Assembly (NCBI GenBank): GCA_002682825.1
Contig: NOKP01000031.1
Coordinates: 761,315-825,314 of the forward strand
DNA from: Neonectria sp. B-13
Lineage: Eukaryota > Ascomycota > Sordariomycetes > Hypocreales > Nectriaceae
DNA length: 64,000 bases
Direction of reading: 5' to 3'
The notes below the pieces were generated by a model that was not told where the DNA came from, did no database searches, and was given only the letters and a program-made list of their open reading frames with translations. This document shows positions 1-9,055 of this stretch, in pieces (within the stretch, counting starts at the first letter, position 1; each line of letters begins with the position of its first letter). The translations under genes and the position numbers were made by a program.

Positions 1-355
1 GACATGTGCGCCAGAGACTTGGAAGACCATGTCCGAGCGCTTGAGGGTAGACAGACTATCTAAGCACTGCTGGCATAGCACATACATGCTATGTCTTTCT
101 ACTGCTGCTTTGTCTGAACCTAGTAGATATATTAGGCTAAACAGGGCGGGGTAATTATGAGAGATGGCCGGAGAGAGGGGATGTAAGCCTAGTTGGGAAA
201 ACGGGAGATGGAGGATCATATCCCTAGTCAAATCTCAGCCAAGGCAGCACTTGTAGAAGTAGGAAAGGTATCTTTTTTCGTGACGATGCTTTGTGTAAAA
301 CGTTAAGAATGTATGCCTGCCTAGCTGGGGAAGATAAACGTCTGTTTTGTGGCGG
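1..355. repeat. Dispersed repeat, copy A (direct orientation)
   Basis: From about position 34 to 355 this aligns by eye with 7280-7600 in the same orientation, with many substitutions and small indels. On the minus strand both copies keep a readable stretch with the pattern LCxxCL following a conserved SDK motif, so the repeat appears to derive from a coding sequence, possibly a gene fragment carried by a mobile element. The copy starts at or before the window edge. The element family is not recognised. The stretch 356-631 after it is AT-rich and holds nothing identifiable. Confidence 0.75.
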
Positions 356-631
356 AGGGGACAAGTATGTCTTGGGCTATGAAATGTGAGCACCCGGTAT
401 TGATTTTTAAAAAAAGCAAAAGAATAAAGGAAAAAAGGATAGCGTTATCTATATGACAGGTGTATTTTCCCATCTATGATGTTATTCTATATAATATAAA
501 TATATACCCATGTAATTTATTTGTGTACGAAAGTTAAACAAGAAGAAAACAGTCGAGTCTTATGTGCAGGACCATCACCTTGAATATGTTCAAGCTAGTG
601 AGGAGCGTTGGGTGCACCTCTTCTTCAAGAT

Positions 632-1627
632 TTACTCGTAATATATCTCGTTGATCAATGTGCCAATCTTCTGAATCTCTACTCTCATGTCATCGCCGTG
701 TTTCAGCACAATCTTTGGATCTCTCAGGAATCCAACACCTGGCCCTGTCCCTGTCAGAATCACGGTTCCTTTCTCCAGAGTCGTGCCTTGGGAAAGGAAA
801 GAGATCATCTCAGCAACATTGAAGATCATTTCTCTGCCATTATCACGTTAGCGCCCTTCCCATCCCGTTGTGTCAGATGAAGAAGAACGAACCTTGTGTT
901 GGTCTTCTGCACCACGTTGGAGTTGTGAATTGCCCGGATGGATAGCTGATGAGGATCCTGGATGGCACTCGGGGAAACAAGCACAGGTCCGACGGGTGCC
1001 GAGCCGTCGAAGCCTTTCGAAAAGCTCCACTGACTGTTCTTGAACTGCTGGTTCCTCGCACTGATGTCGTTGCTGCACGTGTAGCCCAAAACGTACTGCT
1101 CTGCCTCGGCGACGGGGATGTCTCTACCGTCCCTGGAAATGATGATGGCGAGCTCGGCCTCGTAGTCGCTTGAGCCGTCCTGCGCAATCTTGGGGATCTT
1201 TACCCTCTCCGGCCAAGGACCACAGACAGCCGTTCGCGGCTTGATGAAGAGGAGAGGCACATCGGGGATTGGCATCTTGGCCTCGGCGGCGTGGTCCCTA
1301 TAGTTAAGGCCCATACAGCGCATCAGAGGCACTTGGTGGGTTGCGATGGGGGATAGCAGCTTGATACGGGTTGTCAGCACGGCGGTGCCTTTGCTCTGTC
1401 ACGACGAAAGATGGCCTCGGGCTTGTGCCTACCGTTTAGACGTGAAGGACCTTGTCCGTCACCGTGCCGTCAAAGATGGTCCCGGTCACGACTTTGGCCT
1501 GCACGTTTTTGCCCTCGTGCAGCGCCAGTCCCACGTCGGGCGTGGCGGACGCGTCGATTTGGCCGAGATGTTCGTGTCCATCCTCGACGGCGATGAAGCG
1601 AATCAAGTGAGTCCAAGTTAGTGCCAT
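632..1627 (-). CDS. Fumarylacetoacetate hydrolase (FAH) family protein
   Basis: Family members hydrolyse or decarboxylate acylpyruvate-type products of aromatic ring cleavage and need a divalent metal. Modelled as three exons, 1627-1442, 1395-893 and 833-632, giving 296 aa, the usual size. Visible signatures are GLNYRDHAAE at the start of the catalytic domain, the acidic metal-ligand pattern in SDYEAELA with the later NDISARNQQ, and GTGPGVGF near the C-terminus. The 59-bp second intron has clear GT and AG ends and rejoins the frame. The first intron (about 46 bp) is less certain because its donor, GTCTAA, is atypical. The start is the ATG of MALTW, just before the beta-rich N-terminal domain. 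The gene is divergent from the ring-cleavage dioxygenase at 2148, with 520 bp between the start codons, so the two are probably co-regulated. The exact substrate cannot be read from the sequence. Confidence 0.88.
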
Positions 1628-2147
1628 GGTGTCTTCCCTTGTGACGATGAGAGAGCGTGAGAATGCTGAGTTTCTTGGAGAATTTGGAGTGGAATGGTTG
1701 AGCGTTAGAGAGAGGCCGGGAGGGAGAGTTATCAAGCAATCAGAGCGTATTAGACAAGGTGGAGGGGCATGGTCGCTCTTGAGGCGTCCTCGTCAGATGT
1801 GCCATTGAGTAATGCCGGCGTTGTGGAACCGGCAGAATACACCTGGCGACGGTCCGACTACGGGGCGAGACCGACCGAAAATGGCCCGGGAAGGGTTCAC
1901 ACAGCCACCCACCCAGGCGATACTCGGGAGAAGCCTGATACGAATCGATCAGCTCGGGGGATTTATCGACCAGCGAGTGCGACTACACATAGCCACGGCG
2001 CATCTGATAAGAGAAATGATACGATGGCGCCTCTCCTCAGGCCTCGTCCGTTTCTCTCTAATAACCCATCAATGTGAGGGTGAATAAGTTCACGCTTTTG
2101 CTGTAGCCAGAAAACGCCCATCATCACCACCTCCAAGTAGAGCGAGC
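1628..2147. promoter_or_regulatory. Shared intergenic region between the divergent FAH and dioxygenase genes
   Basis: This 520-bp gap separates two divergent start codons and must contain both promoters. Short open frames cross it but none has coding character. No regulator site can be named with confidence. Co-regulation is inferred from arrangement and linked function, not from a recognised motif. Confidence 0.4.
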
Positions 2148-3430
2148 ATGACGAACGTCATCGAGAGCGGCGGAAGCCCCTTGCGGAAAATCAGGCTGGT
2201 CCGACCAGCACATATCTACTACAAACACAAAGACATCAGCTCTGCCCGCCAGTTCCTGGTCGATTTTGGCTTCACGCAAGCGAAGCAGGTCGGGGAGAAG
2301 ACATACTACAAGGGACTCTCCAACGAGCCGTTCCTCTACTGCGCCATTGAGGCAGACGAGAACGAATTCAGCGGCGCGGCCTTTGTCGTGGAATCTGAGG
2401 CCGACCTGCAGTACGCTTCGGAGACGCTGCCGGGCGCGACGGAGATCTATGAGCTATCCGACGCTCCCGGTGGTGGCCTCTGTGTCACGTTTAAGGACCC
2501 CAATGACGGGTTCCCGTTCCACCTTGTCTACGGCCAGAAGATGGACGAGTCCCAGATCGCTCTGCCTCAGCGTGATTTAAATCTGCCCCTCACGAAAAAC
2601 AGGCAGGCCAACAAGTTCCAGCGGATGGACAAAGGTAAGTTCCAAAACAAATTAACGGAGCGAGCGAGGTGGAGAGGACGCGAACAGTTGCATTCACTCA
2701 GTTGAGACGAGACAAGGGAGACTGATTTTTCTGTTTTTGCTTGCAGCGCCGGCTCCAGTACACAGGCTTGGCCATTTCGGCATGTGTGTGACCGACTTCC
2801 AGGCGACTTTCGATTTCTACTTGCCACGGTTCAACTTGAAACCCAGCGACGTAAGCAAGATTCAGTCGTGAGGGCTCCGGAACAAGACTTACCAACCGCG
2901 CCCAGCTCATTCACCTCGAGGACGGCCGGGTCATCACCGCCTTCAACCGCCTGGATCGAGGCACAGAGCTTGTAGACCACCACGCCTTCTTCTTCTTTGA
3001 GGGTCCGCGGAGCCACGTGCACCACGTCAGCTTCGAGACGCACGATTTCGACACGCAGGTGCTCGGCCACGACTGGCTGCGCCACAAGGGCTACAAGAAC
3101 TGCTGGGGCGTCGGGAGGCACGTCCTAGGCAGTCAGATCTTCGATTACTGGTTTGATCCGTCGGGCTTCGTCGTCGAGCATTACGCCGATGGAGACCTGT
3201 GCGACAGTTCGGAGCCGACACACCGCCTGCTGGCGGGCCCCGACAACCTCCACATCTGGGGTGAGTACGAATTTTCCCAAGGGCAGCAGCCCGGCCACTT
3301 ATTCTTCATCTCTTCGTTTACTCGTTCACTTGTTCCCCTTTTTGGCCTGGTTCGACCAGTGCACAAACCTACGCTACTGACGTCGACTCACGCTGCAGGC
3401 CCCGATCTCCCCCCCCGTTTCCTGGAGTGA
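2148..3430 (+). CDS. Type-I extradiol ring-cleavage dioxygenase (vicinal oxygen chelate family)
   Basis: Resembles 2,3-dihydroxybiphenyl/catechol 2,3-dioxygenases that open a catechol ring next to the hydroxyls using Fe(II) and O2. Four exons are read: 2148-2634, 2747-2850, 2906-3260 and 3399-3430. They encode 325 aa with canonical GT/AG borders and maintained frame. There are two glyoxalase/VOC modules. The first (about residues 15-130) is the non-catalytic half. The second carries the expected ligands: His about 172 in HRLGHFGM, His about 237 in HVHHVSF and Glu about 288 in FVVEHY. The C-terminal WGPDLPPRFLE resembles family members. It is divergent from the FAH gene, whose product could process the ring-opened compound. 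Both genes look intact although the surroundings are decayed. The substrate (homogentisate-like, catechol or another aromatic) is unknown. Confidence 0.87.
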
Positions 3431-3690
3431 AGAAACGCGATTGTGTATTAGTGGTACAGCGATCAGACCTGTGTATGCTGGGAGGTCTCCGGGCACTCAC
3501 CAAGGCTGGCCAGGTTGGAATGCTCGTCTCAAGGTGCCGAGTAAATAATATAGACATGTATGTATATTAATTTATTAACGCCCGGGCGAGTGAGCCGAGC
3601 AGGCACCACTTACTAGTATACATACGTTGCCCAAACTGTGTCCTATTCTCTTTAAGCTCAGACACCGGAATCTAAATTACTCTACATATG
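3431..3690. other. Intergenic, no feature recognised
   Basis: AT-biased sequence downstream of the dioxygenase stop. No coding signature was seen. It leads into the transposase relic. Confidence 0.5.
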
Positions 3691-4185
3691 CCAACTATAT
3701 CATTCTAAGCGGAGCTGCTCACCGCAATGCGTATAGCGCAGCTTAATTCCGCCTCTATTGCTACTATCTTGTCGGTAATAGCTTCCACTCGTTCCGGCCA
3801 TAGGAATAGTGTAAACAGTCGGATAGCTTCCAGCTCTTCCATTAGTATATCTTCAAGTGCCGTTGCCACCTAGTAAAGTAGTGACCGGTAAGACCTTCTG
3901 AACGCTTGTAAACAGATTATCTTCACAAGTCTATGCTTATCCTGTTTGACCCTGTTGAGATATCTGTTAGCTGACTCGCTTGGATTACCCCAGCTAGCTA
4001 GTTGAGCGAGTTGAGTCCTAGTGATGATAATACTACTGGTCTTCACTCTTGTGCAACTCCCATTGAAGTCAACCTTACGCCGGGAATACCGGTGCCCTGA
4101 AGTTGCTTGGTAGCGATTTCTAGAGGCTTAAGAAGCTTGACAAGTATCTCGATAACCTTCCAGTCGTAATTACTCGCTTAACTGG
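3690..4185 (-). mobile_element. Degenerate hAT-type transposase remnant
   Basis: On the minus strand, about 4170-4080, a frame reads like the hAT core: a DWKVIEILVKLLKPLEIATK segment followed by LQGTG, matching the W-x-x-hydrophobic, ILKPF/ATK, L-x-G pattern of that family. Further along the same strand two other short open stretches occur in different frames, broken by stops. No intact transposase, terminal repeats or target duplication could be found. The region is therefore a fossil. The hAT assignment rests on one segment of about 35 residues. Confidence 0.45.
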
Positions 4186-4267
4186 TATTGCAGAATTGCT
4201 GGTTTCGTCCTCTCACAGGCACCCTCCGTCTCCCAGCGGTTCTAGACGTCATTGAAGAAGGTATTGA

Positions 4268-4594
4268 GTGCCGGACGGAGAGCAAGTGCCGCCTCCATCA
4301 TACGCATGTCCGAAACCCATCGGATGGCGTTGTTATAGACCCAGTGGAGGGTGGATTCATTGCCAGATTCTTTATGTTGGGACTAAAGCAGCAATGGAAC
4401 CCACAGGCCGAAAGCACGTTAAATTTGACCCCAACGCGGCTTTCCCTCACATTCAAGATATTATCACTGCTAGAGATGAGGCTGAGGAGCAGCCCACAAT
4501 GCCCAAGAAGCCTCCCGCCCCCAAATCAAAGGGGGAAAAGCGGGAAAAGTCACCAACAATTGAAGAGAGCTCTTTTAATCAATTCTCGTTTTGA
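4268..4594 (+). other. Unassigned open frame, basic C-terminus
   Basis: A 108-codon open frame with a Pro-rich start and a Lys/Pro/Ser-rich tail. I do not recognise the family. It lies directly beyond the transposase relic and could be a fragment of another element or a chance frame. No intron structure or neighbour supports it as a gene. Confidence 0.2.
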
Positions 4595-4740
4595 TCATGT
4601 AATTTGAAGCTATATTGGTTGAGAAATTGATGAGTGTTGCTGACTTTGCATTTCTACGGTGGGCCGTGGGCGGTGTGACGGTGGATTACGTTCATTATAT
4701 GTTTTGTTGTCACGGTTCGAGCATATATAGTAGCTTGGGG

Positions 4741-4758
4741 TTCGGTCGTTCGACCGAA
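4741..4758. repeat. Perfect 8-bp inverted repeat with 2-nt loop
   Basis: TTCGGTCG, then TT, then CGACCGAA. It is a very tight palindrome 50 bp from the tRNA-like sequence at 4809-4882. Function is unknown. Confidence 0.6.
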
Positions 4759-4808
4759 CATTGCGCCTTTTTGAGGCCAGTTGGCGTGATGTAGAAACCA
4801 AGCACTAT

Positions 4809-4882
4809 CGTCCGTGGTAAGACTCGAACTTTCCAACCTAAACAACTTCAACGTTCCGCTCAACCAATTGAGCTTCACAAGC
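4809..4882 (-). tRNA. tRNA-like sequence with a GAA (Phe) anticodon position, possibly a relic
   Basis: Read on the minus strand, about 73 nt folds approximately as a cloverleaf. The acceptor pairs with mismatches and wobbles. There is a D-arm GCTC/GAGC, a five-pair anticodon stem (with GU pairs) around TTGAAGT, and a T-loop TTCGAGT. Internal A-box and B-box-like elements fit RNA polymerase III promoters. Against a working tRNA are a mismatch in the acceptor and in the T-stem, a variable loop one base longer than usual, and little resemblance to known fungal tRNA-Phe. It may be a decayed tRNA or a tRNA-derived short interspersed element. Confidence 0.35.
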
Positions 4883-6030
4883 TGTTACATTTGTGCACCG
4901 TCACCCTTCTGTTGCTTCGTGAGCTGGGGTCACCGTACGTCATTCGGCATCATAAGCTGCAGTATAATACCGATACAGTGCAACGCTCAGAACACGCCTG
5001 CAATTTCCGTCTTCGATATCATCCACATGTCGCCGGCATAGAGCAACCTTACACTGGCGGCCCACATTGTCTGCCGGGTAGTCACGATAGTTTCAACTCC
5101 GATATGCGCTTCTTCTTGTCCCTTAGTTGTTTCGGTGGAAACCTGACGGAGCTTAGCTCAGAGTGGTTGAGTCGGAGAACTGAGGGGGCCTTTACCGTAG
5201 TCGAACTCTGAACAACAACTGCATTTGGAAGCTGCTCCTCATCATGTGGTTCATCTGACTGTCTTCTCATAGCCCGCAAGAGCCGCGCGACGAGGTGGTG
5301 GATGGATTCCATTTTGTGCAGGTATAATATCTTACGCACGGGGGCGCCATAAGCTGGGGGCGGGACGGAAAGAAGGCCAGTCAGTTATTCAATGACGAGG
5401 TTGACGATGGCAGCTTCCCCTGTGAAGCGCAAGGCCTCGGAGTTGAAGCAATTGGTCCATACTAATAATTTAATCGGGGGCTGAACTTAAAAAAAAAACA
5501 CTGGCGGTCCCCTGTATGTCTCAATATACTGCAAAGCAAGAGTCTGGTGAAATGACATTCCACGCGAGGTTGGACCGAGTTGAACCGAGAGTCGAACCCA
5601 GGCGTTGAACCGGAAATCCACCGAAAACAGGGCGGCGAGGTTCTGGACCTATTCCCGCCATCATACCCAGCCCAAAGTTCAGAGACGGGCCGGCCCCACT
5701 TATCCTCGTCATACAGGTCATACAGTACACACACGGACACACAATTTAGTTCGCCCGGTGGCTTTCAACCAGCAGGGCACTAGTTGCTATTGTACATATC
5801 AGTATCGTTCACAAACAGCGTCCGCTTTTACGTTGAAAATACGTGGCCCAATTCCCTGCTGCCAATATTACTGCTCCTTCAGCATGATGAATCTGCGCCA
5901 CTTTGCGGCATGCTACACGGTTCAGGGAGTCGTGCGCTTCACTCGCGGCCCACGAACGAAAAATATACATCCATGCGTAAAGTTTGAATCTCGACTTAAC
6001 ACTTGACCTTAAGGATGTTCATACAACAAA
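4883..6030. other. Long intergenic stretch without a supported gene
   Basis: Several short open frames on both strands overlap each other and none resembles a protein family. A weak A-box-like sequence near 5152 (TTAGCTCAGAGTGG) again suggests tRNA-derived material but has no convincing cloverleaf. Confidence 0.5.
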
Positions 6031-7110
6031 ATGGCAACCCTACAATTCATCTGCGCAAACTGAATCCAGACAGCACTGATCGCAAGAAAGTCGGCAAATA
6101 TAGTTGCAAGAACTGTCTTCTCGTGGTGGTAGGCAATACACGGACAATTCTTTCTCTCTTACGCACTATTGACCTTTTCTAAATGGTCGTCCTTCTAGTA
6201 CTGCGGCTCGAATTGCCAAAAGTCCCACTGGATCCTTCATAAAATAGATTGCAAATCGCCTCTCGGTAAGGAAATATGGGATCCCTATTGGGTTCTGGAG
6301 AACTGAAAACTAGCCTTTGTTAGAGGGGGAATCGGTGTGCAGTTTGGAAGGGGAAAATACCTCTGGGGCAACATTCCCGCCCTTGACGTTCTTCAACTTG
6401 GATCAACGAAGGTGATGATTATAGAGGGCAGTTGCGCCTCTTGTTTGCCGGTGCGTGCTCGGTTTGACTTGATCTTATTCAGCTCACATACTAATGAAAA
6501 TTATCATGCTGCAGCTTCCGGAGACTTTCGAAATGTTGCCAAGACCATCGCCCAGCTCCCTAGAAGCTACAACCAGTCTATCGACATTACAATGAACGAC
6601 TGCGATTTTGATATCGTGGCACGCAACGCTATTATGCTCCTCATTGCCCTCATAGTTGACAACATCGACGAGGCTGTCGACTGCATAATCCACGTCTGGT
6701 ACTCGGCTCTCATTCGCAAGTCCGACGTTAACATTCTCCAAGAACGGATTCGTCCCCTTATCGAAAGCGTCTGCGAAAAGATCAAGAGTAAAACACCCAG
6801 CAGTCTCTTGGGAAAAGCTTGGACATTCAGGCAGTACTCCCTGAGGCTTGTGCTGGAAAAGTCACCATGGGATAGCCTTCTGCCCTCCATGAACATTCTA
6901 GAAGGTTCAAAGGCGGAACAGGCGAACCAAATTTGCATGGCCATTACCCTTGCTGAATCCAGGAAGGATTATCGTGATCAATATCTACTTTTTCAATCTC
7001 CTTCCGTCGAATTGCAAGGAATCGGTTCCGGGAAGACGGACTCCTGTTACCATTTGGGTCTCGACGTTGTGACTTTCGAGAACCAAACCCGTCAGTTATA
7101 GACGGCACCA
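6031..7110 (+). pseudogene. MYND zinc-finger / DUF4470 protein, broken and truncated
   Basis: Fungal proteins of this type start with a MYND finger (Cys/His cluster, interaction domain) followed by DUF4470. Here the finger is readable (YSCKNCLLVV, intron, YCGSNCQKSHW...HKIDC), then SPLGKEIWDPYWVLEN, then the DUF4470 core (ASGDFRNVAKTI, DFDIVARNAIMLL, PWDSLLPSMNIL). Three lesions are visible. A frame change lies near 6060, about ten codons after the ATG at 6031. A TGA sits at about 6307, where relatives have an Arg after WVLEN. A frame change lies near 7005-7010, beyond which RNRFREDGLLLPFG is in another frame. The homology stops at about 7110, where repeat-associated sequence begins, so the 3' half is missing. 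The family is recognised with good confidence; its cellular role is not known to me. Confidence 0.75.
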
Positions 7111-7111
7111 A

Positions 7112-7600
7112 TCAGGTAAACAAAGCGCAGAGCTCAGTCACCACCTGATTCCATGAATCTAGGAAGCTATCGGCAAACTTTTGAGCAAATTCTCGTTCAA
7201 GTCTAGTGGTGAATTGTTTAGCAGCGTCTTCAAATTTAGCACAGAAGGCCTGGAACACCTTCAACTTGGCATTGTACTCCTCCACACGCTGGGGGGACGT
7301 ACCATTTAAGCATCGCGGACATAGCACATGCATGCCGTGTATTTCTATAGCTACTTTGTCTGAACTTAGGAGGCGTATTAGGCCGAATAGGGCTGGGTAA
7401 TTGCAGGAGATGGCTAGAAAGAGCGAATGTAAGCCTAGTTAGGAAAACGGGAGATGAGGGATGATATCCCTAGGTTGTCAAATCTTAATCTAGGCAGCAC
7501 TCGTGGAAGTAGAAAGATGTCTCTTTTGTAACGATGCTCCATGCAATACATCAAGAGTGTAACCCGCCCGCCCAGCTGGGCAAAGAACGGGGGGTTTTGC
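7112..7600. repeat. Dispersed repeat, copy B, with an attached coding-like segment
   Basis: 7280-7600 is the second direct copy of the repeat at 1-355. On the minus strand an open frame runs from 7333 to 7112. It contains VLCPRCL followed by a charged, helix-like segment; the CxxC part is shared with copy A (VLCQQCL) but the tail is seen only here. Copy B adjoins the truncated end of the MYND pseudogene. It is probably a fragment of a multicopy gene or element. Confidence 0.7.
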
Positions 7601-9055
7601 AATGACTTCCATACCCTTTCAACAACTCTCCTCAGCCCAGACTAAGACTTTATCAATCAACATCGCATAACCAGATTAAACGAGAGATTTTTGAACAAGG
7701 AGGCCAGTCCAGAAGCCACAAATGAAGCAATATAGGTTTAGATATCGCCATGAAGACCATCTCACTGATGGTCCACTCACCAAAGAACAAGCTCGACTTC
7801 TATTTTCGGAGGGGAGTTGATAGAGACGCATGACACTTTACCAGGATTCTGCTGCCCACACTCTAAGTACCTTGTGTCACGGGCCAGGGCCCATATCCTT
7901 GCGGCAGTGCTGTAAGATGTACTTGGCTCGAGTGCACCAGGGATAAGAAATCGTTCCAGAGCTCAGGGGCACTCAGGAACTTCTTTCTTTCTTCTTCATC
8001 TTTAATGTTCATATCATCCTAGACTAGATAGCTGGAATCCAGCTACTAGAGGCCGTTCACATCTTGATAAATTTCGACTTTCAGACGCAGAGATACATCA
8101 TCTTTCTTTAAACAGACGACTTTTATTATCTTCACAATATCCTCACCAGGACCAGCACCGTCTGAGCGACGTAGAGGGTTTCGTAGGTCGCGAAAACTTA
8201 GCCCTATTGATCAATTATATCACGAAAAACGACAATGAACAAGCCAACAAGCCTGTTTTAGCCTTCTACTACTTACGAACCGACTACCCTCTGCTAGCAG
8301 CACTGCGACCAGTAGTACTGCGATGAGCATCGGTAAATACTATGGAATTGGCGATAAAGATACACTGGGTAATCTCTTTGCATCTTATCCATAGACTTTC
8401 TTAACAATTATACAGCCCTATGGCTCGCAGGGCCTCCATGAGCTTGCATAGGATCTACATTTCGATCACAAGATTTACCTTCAAGTGGTTTCCTATCGGG
8501 GCGAATGCGACACCAGTGTGTCAGAGCCTTTATTCCAGGGCCTAAAATCGATCTTCTGCCTTCCAACTCCCCACCAGAGTCTATCCAACAGCCCCCGACC
8601 GCAACAAGAGCCGAGTTTGAATCCATTATGAAGGTAGTTCGCAAGGTGATTGGAGGGGACCGGAGACTGACTATTGACCTTTTCCGATCATGTGAACAAG
8701 TCCACGCATAGCAAGAGAGATTTAGCTGGTCACTACTTAGTTCAAATGCCTACAAATCCCCTCCCCTATATTCTCCGCCTTAAGGTTCACCAAGCCGGCC
8801 TCCATAAATATTACTACCTCAATCGATATTATTATCACCTACCCTAAACCTAATCCTAGACCTAATCCTAAACCTATCTATCTTAAGCAACCTATTTCTA
8901 ACTATTAAAGCACTTATTAAGTTAATGACCTTATTTCTGGGTTAGAGCTAGGATTGGCCAATAGGGTGTTATAAAAGTCATGCGTCTGTATCAAAAGTGT
9001 CATATGTCTCTATCGATTCCTTTTCGGAGACCTGAAGGCTCTGCTACTAACAGCC
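7601..9055. other. Gene-free interval with degenerate telomere-like sequence
   Basis: No gene is supported in this 1.45 kb. At about 8838-8880 the sequence is a run of imperfect CCTAA/CCTAGA/CCTAAA units that resembles a decayed (CCCTAA)n interstitial telomeric tract. Two overlapping opposite-strand frames at 8408-8711 have no recognisable domain. Confidence 0.45.

Noticed and set aside
5462..5742. Two overlapping minus-strand frames of 73-92 codons
   Set aside because: No family resemblance and no coding bias; not called.
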